Below the pieces are notes generated by a model. It saw only the letters and a list, made by a program, of their open reading frames with translations. It had not been told where the DNA came from and did not search any database. Shown in pieces: positions 1 through 11,298 of a stretch of DNA of 13,013 bases; position 1 is the stretch's first letter; every line of letters begins with the position of its first letter. Made by a program: the position numbers and the translations under genes. This stretch comes from Pseudomonadota bacterium (GTDB taxonomy: Bacteria > Pseudomonadota > Alphaproteobacteria > Caulobacterales > Aquidulcibacteraceae): assembly GCA_023461135.1 (NCBI GenBank), contig JAEWNX010000278.1, forward strand, positions 1 through 13,013. Direction: 5' to 3'.

Positions 1-61
1 GCTTTAGCGGGTCCGTTAGCGACGGAGGCGGGCGGCCGCTCTGGCTCAGCGGCGGGGGAGG
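1..61. other. Left-edge segment, no confident gene
   Basis: This GC-rich stretch has no complete gene. Two plus-strand frames are open from the edge: frame 1 runs to a TGA at 82-84 and frame 3 to a TAG at 117-119. Either could be the tail of a gene lying to the left, and both pass through the recombination site at 62-87, but neither tail is recognisable. Positions 3-14 (TTTAGCGGGTCC) are repeated exactly at 115-126, and 13-25 can form a 4-bp stem (CCGT/ACGG). No function is assigned. Confidence 0.3.
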
Positions 62-87
62 CTCCCAAAAACGGTCGTTTTTGAGAG
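62..87 (+). other. 26-bp serine-recombinase crossover site (hix/gix-like)
   Basis: Two 12-bp half-sites, CTCCCAAAAACG and CGTTTTTGAGAG, face each other across a central GT dinucleotide. The halves are inverted copies with one mismatch. A 26-bp site with a 2-bp core and CAAAAAC/GTTTTTG half-sites is the architecture and near-consensus of DNA-invertase sites such as hix. It lies 117 bp upstream of a serine recombinase gene whose promoter region carries further half-site copies. The GT core is not self-complementary, so recombination between two such sites would be directional. No second full site is present in the window. Confidence 0.7.
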
Positions 88-132
88 AACTCTGCACGGC
101 ATACCGTGAACCCGTTTAGCGGGTCCAATTAT

Positions 133-142
133 CTCTCAAAAC
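133..142 (-). promoter_or_regulatory. Recombinase half-site, inverted, upstream of the promoter
   Basis: CTCTCAAAAC is the reverse complement of GTTTTGAGAG and matches the half-site of the crossover site at 62-87. It lies just upstream of the -35 element of the recombinase promoter and points opposite to the copy at 184-195. It is a candidate operator or accessory resolvase-binding site; binding is inferred, not shown. Confidence 0.45.
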
Positions 143-148
143 TGTCTC

Positions 149-178
149 TTGCAACGGGTTGCACTCATAACCTATACT
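149..178 (+). promoter_or_regulatory. Candidate promoter of the serine recombinase
   Basis: TTGCAA (149-154) and TATACT (173-178) are separated by 18 bp and resemble sigma-70 -35 and -10 elements. Transcription would start near 185, giving a leader of about 20 nt that begins at the half-site 184-195. The placement between two half-site copies supports autoregulation. Confidence 0.5.
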
Positions 179-183
179 TGCCC

Positions 184-195
184 CGTTTTTGAGAG
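184..195 (+). promoter_or_regulatory. Recombinase half-site overlapping transcript start and ribosome-binding region
   Basis: CGTTTTTGAGAG is an exact 12-bp copy of the right half of the crossover site (76-87). It lies at the expected transcription start and overlaps the purine-rich GAGAGGG stretch that serves as ribosome-binding site for the ATG at 204. Binding of the recombinase here would block its own expression, as known for several resolvases; this is inference. Confidence 0.5.
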
Positions 196-203
196 GGTGA
201 GAC

Positions 204-815
204 ATGGCAGCGGTCGGTTACGCGAGGGTGTCAACGCAGGATCAGGACGCGGAGCTGCAAAGGGTCGCTCTGCGCAAGGCGGGATGTCGGCGCATATTCG
301 AGGAGACGGCGTCAGGAGCCCAACGCGATAGACCTCAGCTGGCCGCGGCCTTGGACTACATGCGCGAAGGCGACACGCTCGTGGTGTGGAAGCTGGATCG
401 CCTCGCGCGTTCGCTGAAGCAACTCATCGAAACGGTCGAGAGCCTGGAAGCGCACGGTGCACACTTTCGGAGCTTGACGGAAAATGTGGATACCGGAACG
501 GCCGGCGGTAAGTTGATCTTCCACGTGTTCGGCGCACTCGCAGAATTCGAACGCGGCCTTATTCGAGAGCGAACAATTGCCGGGTTGGAGGCGGCGCGTG
601 CAAGGGGACGTGTCGGCGGTCGCCCGCGTTCAATCACAGAAAAAAAACTGACAGTAGCCCGCGGCCTTCTGAAGGCGGGCGACCTGACCATCAATGAGAT
701 TGCGGCGCAGATCGGCGTTAGTCCAGCAACGCTGTATCGCTACCTGCCTGCCGCCAGGGCGAACGCCCCTAAGCGTGCGCCAAGCCGACGCGTGCTTGTT
801 CCGAGGCCCGAATAG
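204..815 (+). CDS. Serine recombinase (DNA invertase/resolvase family)
   Basis: This 203-aa protein is a complete small serine recombinase, which cuts and rejoins DNA at 26-28-bp crossover sites through a covalent phosphoserine intermediate. The N-terminal catalytic domain has the family signature YARVSTQDQ with the nucleophile Ser10, the arginine motif KLDRLARS (Arg66, Arg69), and the dimer/E-helix segment AEFERGLIRERT (113-124). A short linker (GRVGGRPR, 135-142) leads to a C-terminal helix-turn-helix, about 161-182 (INEIAAQIGVSPATLYRY). Length and domain order match Hin, Gin, Pin and TnpR-type enzymes. The start follows GAGAGGG. The gene points towards hsdR, ending 17 bp from the hsdR stop. 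Family and fold are certain from motifs; whether it inverts, resolves or helps transposition depends on a partner site outside the window. Confidence 0.93.
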   Translation: MAAVGYARVSTQDQDAELQRVALRKAGCRRIFEETASGAQRDRPQLAAALDYMREGDTLVVWKLDRLARSLKQLIETVESLEAHGAHFRSLTENVDTGTAGGKLIFHVFGALAEFERGLIRERTIAGLEAARARGRVGGRPRSITEKKLTVARGLLKAGDLTINEIAAQIGVSPATLYRYLPAARANAPKRAPSRRVLVPRPE

Positions 816-832
816 CGCTGTTGAGGGTCGCC

Positions 833-5239
<4,407 letters not shown>

Positions 5240-5247
<8 letters not shown>

Positions 5248-6886
5248 GGCCCGTCACCCGCGAGAGCTGCCTCAAGATCAACTGCTCCAGTTGCCTGCCC
5301 TGGGCGAACTGTGTGTCTAGGCGCGCCTGCAATTCACCAATCCGGCCCTCGAACGGCACGCCGTCGTCTTCCTCATCCGCAGTGCCCACGTATCGTCCCG
5401 GCGTCAGCACATGCCCGTGCTTGCGCACCTCTTCTAGGCTCGCCCCTTTGCAAAAGCCGGGCTCGTCCGCGTAGCTATCAAGCTCCAGCTTCGCGTTCGT
5501 CTCCGCCTTGTTCCGCCAGCGGTGATAGGCGCTGGCGATCCTTGCGATATCGGCATCAGCAAACTCGCGCCGCGTGCGGTCCACCATGTGGCCGAGCTTG
5601 CGCGCGTCGATGAAGAGGAATTCGCCGCGCCGGTCGCGGTGACCGTTCTTGCTCTTGTCTTTCGCCAATATCCAAAGACAGGCTGGAATTTGCGTAGAGT
5701 AGAAGAGTTGGCCGGGCAAGGCGACCATGGCGTCCACTACGTCGGCTTCGATCATCGCCTTCCTGATCTCGCCCTCGCCCGATTGCTGCGACGACATCGA
5801 GCCGTTCGCCAGCACAACGCCCGCCGTGCCGCGCGGGGCGAGGTGATGGACAATATGAGAGAGCCAAGCGAAGTTCGCGTTTCCTTGTGGCGGCGTGCCG
5901 AACGCGCGCCAGCGCACGTCGCCGTCAAGCTGCGGTTGCCACCAGTCGGAAATATTGAACGGCGGATTGGCGAGGATGTAGTCGAACCGAAGCTGCGAGT
6001 GCTCATTGCGCAGGAATGAGCCTTCGTTGTTCCACCGGATGTCGGCGTCGATGCCGCGCACGGCGAGGTTCATCTTGCACAAACGCCAAGTCGTGTGGTT
6101 GCGCTCCTGACCGTAGATGGCGATGTCGCCGACGCGGCCTTGGTGATCTTCGACGAATTTCTCGGACTGCACGAACATGCCGCCCGAGCCGCAGCACGGG
6201 TCATAGACGCGTCCCTTGTAAGGCTCCAGCATCTCGACCAGCACGCGCACGACCGAGCGGGGTGTGTAGAACTCGCCGCCACGCCGGCCTTCCGCGCCGG
6301 CGAACTGCGAGATGAAATACTCATAGGCGCGGCCCAGCACGTCCTGCGCTTGCGTGCGGTCCTTCATCGGGATGTTGGAGAGGAGCAGGATCAGTTCGCC
6401 CACCATGCGCTTGTCGAGCTGCGGGCGGGCATAGATTTTCGGCAGCACGTCTTTCAGCACAGTGACGTTCGCCTTCTCGATGGACTCCATCGCGTTGTCG
6501 ATCAGTCCGCCGATGTCCCCCTTCTTCTTCCGGCCGGTGGTTACGTCGGTGAACTCGATCTCCGGACGGAGGGCGTTGTCCTGAAGCACCTTCCACCGCG
6601 CCTCAGGCGGCACCCAGAAGACATTTGCGGCCAGGTACTCCTCCGGGTCCTCCGGGTCGGCATGCGCCTCAGCGGCCAACTGGGCGTGCCGCGTCTCGAA
6701 TGCCTCGGAGATGTATTTGAGGAAGATGAGCCCGAGCGCGACGTGCTTGTATTCCGACGGCTCCAGATTGCCCCGCAGTTTGTCGGCGGCCTTGAATAGC
6801 TCCGCCTCGAAGCCAAGCGGCCCGCCGTTAGTCTGCCCTGACGCCACGCCCATACTCCCCGGCTTACTCGCAACTGTAACTGGCAT
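5240..6886 (-). CDS. hsdM: Type I restriction-modification DNA methyltransferase subunit HsdM
   Basis: HsdM transfers a methyl group from S-adenosylmethionine to adenine in the target set by HsdS, protecting host DNA. The 548-aa protein has the N-terminal HsdM helical domain (about 25-180, [20 protein letters not shown] onward). The catalytic N6-adenine methylase domain follows, with [11 protein letters not shown] (206-216), the AdoMet-binding DPCCGSGG (229-236) and the catalytic NPPF (307-310), all intact. Length is typical. It heads the hsdM-hsdS-hsdR operon. The ATG used here has no clear ribosome-binding site, and the DNA just before it can fold into a 6-bp hairpin (6888-6910). A GTG at codon 14 (6847) sits 7 nt after GGGGAG and could be the real start; conserved sequence begins only near residue 25, so homology in view does not decide. 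Confidence 0.95.
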
Positions 6887-6920
6887 GACGGCCTAGGGCC
6901 AAGCGGCCGTGCCTAAGACC

Positions 6921-6947
6921 TGTGCACCTGCGCAATGAATGTGCACC
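6921..6947. repeat. Direct repeat of TGTGCACC, possible operator
   Basis: TGTGCACC occurs at 6921-6928 and 6940-6947, 19 bp apart (nearly two helical turns). Each contains the palindrome GTGCAC, so each could bind a dimer on the same face of the DNA. No regulator gene is encoded next to it; the binder is unknown. Confidence 0.4.
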
Positions 6948-6951
6948 GTCG

Positions 6952-6975
6952 GCCCGCCCGGAGCTGCCGGCGGGC
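6952..6975. repeat. Inverted repeat in the divergent control region
   Basis: GCCCGCC (6952-6958) and GGCGGGC (6969-6975) form a 7-bp perfect stem with a 10-nt loop. No T-run follows on either strand, so a terminator is unlikely. An operator or mRNA leader structure is possible. Confidence 0.4.
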
Positions 6976-7020
6976 AGAATCAGTGGAAATGTCGGTCGAG
7001 GCGAATAGGCCCGTACCGTC

Positions 7021-9273
7021 ATGTTTCTCAGGAAGATCACGGCCATTAAGGGGGTCGGCCGTTTCAAATCGTGCGCTGTTAGCGGTGGGGAGTACAAGCG
7101 CTACACGTTGTTCTACGGCGGCAACGGCCGTGGGAAGACCACGCTCTGCGCGGTCCTTCGGTCGATGCAGCGGGCCGATCCCGGCCCGATCTCCAGGAGG
7201 CGCACGTTTGGCCACGCCGGCGATCAACAAGCGCAGCTTCTGCTCGACACGGGGCCAATCAACTTCGGCACATCAGGTTGGGACGGGTCGGCAACGGCGA
7301 TCCATATCTTCGATCAGGACTTCATTGCCGAGAACGTCCACGGCGGTCAGCAGATCGACGTTGACCAGCGGCGCGCGTTCTATCGGATCGCCGTCGGGCC
7401 GAAAGGGGTCGCGCTTGCGGCGGCGGTGGACCAACTCGATGAAGAGGCCGCGGCACTGCAATCGGCGCTCAGCGCCGAGGCGCGCGTGTTGCAGCAGCAT
7501 GCCGATGGCATGACGCTGGAGGCGTTTCTGGCGCTCCCCGCAGAGCCCGATTTTGATGCAGCGATTGGCGAGGCGCGCGCGGCGCTGAAGGCTGCTGAGA
7601 GCAGCGCCGCAATCGCCGGCCGCGCGCTAATGCAAGAGGTGTCGCTGCCTGAGATTCCTAAGGACCTGCTTAATCTCCTTGGCAAAGGGCTAGAGGGCGT
7701 GTCCGCCGACGCCTCGAAGCGCGTCGCTGCACACCTCCAACAGCACCAGTTCCACGTTGAGGGAGAGGCTTGGCTGCAAGCGGGGCTCAAGCACGCGGCC
7801 GATGGAGATTGCCCCTTCTGCGGTCGTTCGCTCGAAGGCGTTGATCTGATCAAGGCGTACGAAGTGTTCTTCAGCGCGGCGTACGCCGATCATAAGACCG
7901 CCATCGGCAATGCGAAGAACGCCTTCCAAAAGGCGTTTGGTGAAGCTGCCGCCCTTCGCGTTGTTCAGGGCTTCAAGGACGCGGAGGCCGCGGCGAAATT
8001 CTGGTCCGAGTTCGGCATCCAAGGGTACTCGACGCCGCCTGAGGCGGAAGAGGCGCAGCACGTACTCGACAAAGTCGCGAAGGCAGCTCTGGCTCTGCTT
8101 GACGCGAAGATCGCTGCACCGCTCGAACCGGTGCAAGTGTCGCCCGCCTTTGTCGATGCGGCGGATGCCTGGACAACCACGCACGCTGCTCTTGCCGCCG
8201 CCAACGCCGCCATGCCGACCGTGAACACGAGCATCCTGGCGCTCAAGGAGGCCAACAAGAGCACCAGCAAGAGCACGGTGGAGACTCAGCTAAAGCTACT
8301 GCTGGCGGCGCGGCGACGACACACGGCACCCGTGGAGGGCATCGCGGCGACTTACAAGAACCTGGTCGCGCAGAAGGCCGACGTGGTGGCGAAGAAGGCG
8401 GCGAAGAAGGACGAGCTGGACGCCTATGACGCCGAAATGCTCGCGCAGTACCAGAATGCGATCAACGCTATCCTGACACGTTTCGGCGCAGGGTTTCGGG
8501 TCAGCCAGTCCAGCAAGAACTACATGGGGGGCAAGCCGCAATCCCTCTTTTGTCTGCGGTTCGGCGACACTGACGTGGATATCGCCGGCAAGGCGGCGGG
8601 GGACACGCCCACTTTCGCCACGACCATGAGCGCGGGCGACAAGAACACGTTTGCGCTTGCGTTCTTCCTGGCACAGCTGGACCGTGACACCTCGATTGCG
8701 GACAAGGTTGTTGTCTTCGACGATCCCTTCACCAGCCTAGATGATTTTCGCCGGGAAGTGACTGCCAAGGCTATTGTCCGTGTCGGCAAGAAGGCGGCGC
8801 AAGTGATCGTGCTGTCGCATGACAAATACTTCCTCGATGCCGTTCGGCAAAAACTGCATGGCGCACCTTTTGCGGCGATGCAGATTTCCCTCAGCCAGGA
8901 CAATTCCGCACTCGCGCCGTGGGACATCGATTGGGAGGTCAAGGAGGGCTACCTGCAGGACCACATGGAGTTGAGCGATTTTGCGGAAGGGGTCGAAGGC
9001 GAGGCCAAGGACATGCGGACCAAGATGCGCCCGCTGCTGGAGAAATACATACGCTATCGCTTCCCCAACCAGATCGCGGACGGGCTTTGGCTGGGCGACA
9101 TGATCAAGATCATCCGTGAAGAGCCGGCCCATCCGCTGAAAGGTCAGCTGTCTGAACTTGAGGACATCAACGAATACACTGCGCCCTTCCATCACGACCC
9201 GAACACGCCGTTCAATACCGACGAGGTGATGACACACGTGAAGCGAACGCTGGCCGTTGTCGGCGGATGCTAG
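7021..9273 (+). CDS. AAA_13/ABC-type ATPase with zinc hook, RloC/PrrC-like candidate anticodon nuclease
   Basis: This 750-aa protein has a split ABC ATPase: Walker A GGNGRGKTT (33-41), a Q-loop-like IFDQDFIAENV (96-106) typical of AAA_13 proteins, signature MSAGDKN (536-542), Walker B VVVFDDPF (563-570), D-loop SLD (572-574) and H-loop His600. Between the halves lies a long Ala-rich coiled-coil-like stretch (about 130-480) with a zinc-hook motif CPFCG (Cys264, Cys267). After the ATPase comes a tail (about 635-750) with RPLLE (Arg670, Glu674) and FHHD (His724, His725). PrrC cleaves tRNA anticodon loops with an Arg-x3-Glu ... His triad, and RloC adds a zinc hook; both are linked to Type I restriction loci. 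The layout here fits RloC, and the gene is divergent from hsdM. ATPase and hook are seen; tRNase activity is inferred. A generic AAA_13 or OLD/SMC-like nuclease is the alternative. The start matches the usual MxxxITxI opening of the family, though ribosome binding is weak. Confidence 0.8.
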   Translation: MFLRKITAIKGVGRFKSCAVSGGEYKRYTLFYGGNGRGKTTLCAVLRSMQRADPGPISRRRTFGHAGDQQAQLLLDTGPINFGTSGWDGSATAIHIFDQDFIAENVHGGQQIDVDQRRAFYRIAVGPKGVALAAAVDQLDEEAAALQSALSAEARVLQQHADGMTLEAFLALPAEPDFDAAIGEARAALKAAESSAAIAGRALMQEVSLPEIPKDLLNLLGKGLEGVSADASKRVAAHLQQHQFHVEGEAWLQAGLKHAADGDCPFCGRSLEGVDLIKAYEVFFSAAYADHKTAIGNAKNAFQKAFGEAAALRVVQGFKDAEAAAKFWSEFGIQGYSTPPEAEEAQHVLDKVAKAALALLDAKIAAPLEPVQVSPAFVDAADAWTTTHAALAAANAAMPTVNTSILALKEANKSTSKSTVETQLKLLLAARRRHTAPVEGIAATYKNLVAQKADVVAKKAAKKDELDAYDAEMLAQYQNAINAILTRFGAGFRVSQSSKNYMGGKPQSLFCLRFGDTDVDIAGKAAGDTPTFATTMSAGDKNTFALAFFLAQLDRDTSIADKVVVFDDPFTSLDDFRREVTAKAIVRVGKKAAQVIVLSHDKYFLDAVRQKLHGAPFAAMQISLSQDNSALAPWDIDWEVKEGYLQDHMELSDFAEGVEGEAKDMRTKMRPLLEKYIRYRFPNQIADGLWLGDMIKIIREEPAHPLKGQLSELEDINEYTAPFHHDPNTPFNTDEVMTHVKRTLAVVGGC

Positions 9274-10958
9274 CGCCTGGGTACGAGGTGTCTCAGGTCT
9301 AAACCCTTGAATTCCAGCCTTGCCAGAGCGTCCGCCAATGCAGGCAGCGACTGGCTACCGTATCCGCCGCTAGTACCGCGATAGACCCAGCCACCGATGG
9401 CCTCTTGCTGCTCGCGCGAAATGCCCGAGGCCCGGCATCCGGTCGCGAACGTGTGGCGGAAGCTATGAAAGACAAGGCTGGGATCGGTGATGTCGAGGCT
9501 GTGCAGGAAGCGGCCGAACCACTTGCTGACGCTATCGGCGGGATCGTTCGCGTTCTTCACCAGATCGGGAAAGAGGTATGCGTCTTCCGGCAGCGTTGCG
9601 GCGTAGTGCAGCAAGCCGATCTTAATGAGCATTGGATGGACTGGCACGCGTCGGATACTGCCTCTTGTCTTAAGCGTGCGCCCGCTGAGGCGATCCTCGA
9701 CCAGATCGAAGAAATCCACATCCCATTCGCGCCGTAGGTCACGCCTGCGCAGCAAGGCGATCTCTTGAACTCGCATGCCTGAGTAGAGGGCGATCAGCGG
9801 TATCCAGAAACGGTGCCGACGCGGTCGGGCATCGCCGCGGAACGAGTACCCGTTCTCGTCGTCGCGGCAGCCGGTGTAGAGCGGCGCGTGAAAAATGATG
9901 TTCAGCTCCTCGATGGAGAAGCCGGCGCGCTCGCCAGCCCGACCCTTGGGCAAAGGTGTTTTGCGAGCCGGTGAGACCTCTACAAGGTCTTCGCTTTCGG
10001 CCCACTCGAAAAACGTTTTGAGCAATTCGACATAGAGGCGCTGGGTCTTTAGCGCGATCACGGGCGCGCCGTCATTCGCGCCACGGTCGATGGCCTCCAT
10101 CACAGCAAGGCCTGGATACTTCTTGGTGTGGTTGGCTGGCAGTTTCAAAAAAACATCCTCGACCCGGCGTCGGCAGTCCGCTTTCGTGATGGAGGAGATG
10201 GGTCGTGAGGGTCCTAATGCGTGGACAATCACCTGCATGCGCGGTCGATAGGCCTGGAGCGTAGACGCGCTGATCTGGTTGAGGGGATTGCTGAGGAAAC
10301 GCTGCCTGGCCTCTTCTAGTGTTACGCCGGCGCTCGTTTGTGCGTCCCGTGCATAGGCCGCGGGTCCGAACATCGCCTCGTTGCCCGCTCGCTCCGGCTC
10401 GCCCCGGGCGCGATACGATAGCTGCGTCGCTAATTCGGCGCGCGCTTCGCCATAGGCGCGGGCGACAACATCCACGAACTCTGGATGCGCTTTGATATCT
10501 ACCTGCTCACGCACAAGGAGGGTGCGCGCCACGAGGCGCCACGGCTCCGGTACTCTGCCTTGAAGCAACTGACGTCGCGTTTGGCGTGCGAAGTCCTGGT
10601 TCATGTCCGCGACGACGTCGAGTTGTTCATCAGGCAGGCGGCCAAGCATCTCGACGTTGACTGCTTTCTGGGCGGAGAGAACAGCGCGCGCGAGACGATC
10701 CGCTAGGTTCTGATCCAGCACTGGCGCGGCCGGGGGAACGACGGGACGGGCCGCTGGTGGATGCGCGAGTTGTTCAAACTCTGCAGTGATGCGTGCAAGC
10801 TCCAGCTGGACCTCCCGCACAGTCCCGCCCTTCAACGTGCGCACGAATTCCGTCTTGCCGCCGAACCTTTCCTCCGATCCGCGTGGCACTCGCCGCCGGT
10901 AGTAGAGCACGCCCCCGCGCCGGGTTACGTATCTTTGCCCTGTCCGCTTTCCGCTCAA
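9270..10958 (-). CDS. Tyrosine recombinase/island integrase (DUF6538-like N-terminus)
   Basis: This 562-aa site-specific recombinase probably inserts and excises the island at tRNA-Ser. The N-terminal 15-65 (GVLYYRRRVPRG onward) resembles the DUF6538 arm-binding domain. A SAM-like core-binding domain lies at about 212-330 and the catalytic domain at about 345-550. Catalytic residues visible are Arg396 (LYSGMRVQE), a probable Lys430, His498-x-x-Arg501 (FHSFRHTF) and Tyr533 (GGYGS). The usual second His is Trp524, nine residues before the Tyr, the same arrangement as Trp315/Tyr324 in Cre. The start is TTG at 10958, preceded by AGGACGGAG. Longer frames upstream run antisense through the tRNA and are not real. 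The stop overlaps the stop of the convergent RloC-like gene in the palindrome CTAG. The 113-bp leader to the tRNA carries a candidate promoter and a 9-bp tandem repeat. Confidence 0.93.
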   Translation of the reverse strand: MSGKRTGQRYVTRRGGVLYYRRRVPRGSEERFGGKTEFVRTLKGGTVREVQLELARITAEFEQLAHPPAARPVVPPAAPVLDQNLADRLARAVLSAQKAVNVEMLGRLPDEQLDVVADMNQDFARQTRRQLLQGRVPEPWRLVARTLLVREQVDIKAHPEFVDVVARAYGEARAELATQLSYRARGEPERAGNEAMFGPAAYARDAQTSAGVTLEEARQRFLSNPLNQISASTLQAYRPRMQVIVHALGPSRPISSITKADCRRRVEDVFLKLPANHTKKYPGLAVMEAIDRGANDGAPVIALKTQRLYVELLKTFFEWAESEDLVEVSPARKTPLPKGRAGERAGFSIEELNIIFHAPLYTGCRDDENGYSFRGDARPRRHRFWIPLIALYSGMRVQEIALLRRRDLRREWDVDFFDLVEDRLSGRTLKTRGSIRRVPVHPMLIKIGLLHYAATLPEDAYLFPDLVKNANDPADSVSKWFGRFLHSLDITDPSLVFHSFRHTFATGCRASGISREQQEAIGGWVYRGTSGGYGSQSLPALADALARLEFKGLDLRHLVPRR

Positions 10959-10988
10959 GCCTGCTCCGTCCTTTCGATCAGGACTTTC

Positions 10989-11009
10989 GTGTAGCAGTTT
11001 GTGTAGCAG
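10989..11009 (-). repeat. Tandem 9-bp repeat, candidate integrase arm-type or excisionase site
   Basis: GTGTAGCAG occurs at 10989-10997 and 11001-11009 with a 12-bp period; on the minus strand it reads CTGCTACAC twice. It lies between the integrase start and the tRNA, where arm-type integrase sites or excisionase sites commonly lie, and inside the integrase leader. The role is inferred from position and repetition. Confidence 0.45.
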
Positions 11010-11032
11010 ATTTTTCGCCCGAAGCGACGGTT

Positions 11033-11061
11033 TTTATGAAGTATTTGACGGAAAATCACAA
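11033..11061 (-). promoter_or_regulatory. Candidate integrase promoter
   Basis: On the minus strand TTGTGA (11061-11056) and CATAAA (11038-11033) are 17 bp apart, giving a start near 11026 and a leader of about 68 nt to the TTG. The region is markedly AT-rich compared with its surroundings. It lies on the island side of the tRNA, so it would be separated from the integrase only if the attachment core were crossed. Confidence 0.4.
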
Positions 11062-11071
11062 AAAGTGTAAC

Positions 11072-11161
<90 letters not shown>

Positions 11162-11175
11162 GGAGCGTCTCCCCG

Positions 11176-11204
11176 TTTCTGGGGAGGGCGGGGGTTTAGT
11201 GCAA
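11176..11204 (-). promoter_or_regulatory. Weak candidate promoter of tRNA-Ser
   Basis: On the minus strand TTGCAC (11204-11199) and CAGAAA (11181-11176) are 17 bp apart and would start transcription a few bases before the tRNA. The -10 is poor and overlaps a 6-bp inverted repeat CTCCCC/GGGGAG (11169-11174, 11181-11186). Confidence 0.25.
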
Positions 11205-11239
11205 GCCGCAGGCCGGGGCAATTGGCGATGGGGCATAAG

Positions 11240-11262
11240 GCGGTCCGGCAGCAGGGGACCGC
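11240..11262. repeat. Inverted repeat between tRNA-Ser and rplU
   Basis: GCGGTCC (11240-11246) and GGACCGC (11256-11262) form a 7-bp stem with a 9-nt loop. A second small hairpin, GCTGG-CCCG-CCAGC, follows at 11269-11282. No T-run follows either, and no gene lies in this 241-bp gap. Their role is unknown; they may simply insulate the divergent tRNA and rplU units. Confidence 0.4.
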
Positions 11263-11298
11263 GACGAAGCTGGCCCGCCAGCCTGAACGCACTTGCTC

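Larger units (their letters stand above)
6887..7020. promoter_or_regulatory. Divergent control region between hsdM and the RloC-like gene
   Basis: This 134-bp gap is the only place from which both the restriction operon (leftward) and the RloC-like gene (rightward) can be transcribed. It holds a stem ACGGCC/GGCCGT (6888-6893 with 6905-6910) directly in front of the hsdM ATG, a repeated TGTGCACC, and a 7-bp GC-rich inverted repeat. I could not find convincing sigma-70 -35/-10 pairs on either strand, nor a good Shine-Dalgarno sequence for either first ATG. Confidence 0.5.

Noticed and set aside
816..832. Terminator between the recombinase and hsdR
   Set aside because: Only a 4-bp AGGG/CCCT stem without a T-run is seen in this short convergent gap.
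6095..6799. 234-aa plus-strand frame inside hsdM
   Set aside because: Antisense to the conserved HsdM methylase region; no motifs or ribosome-binding support.
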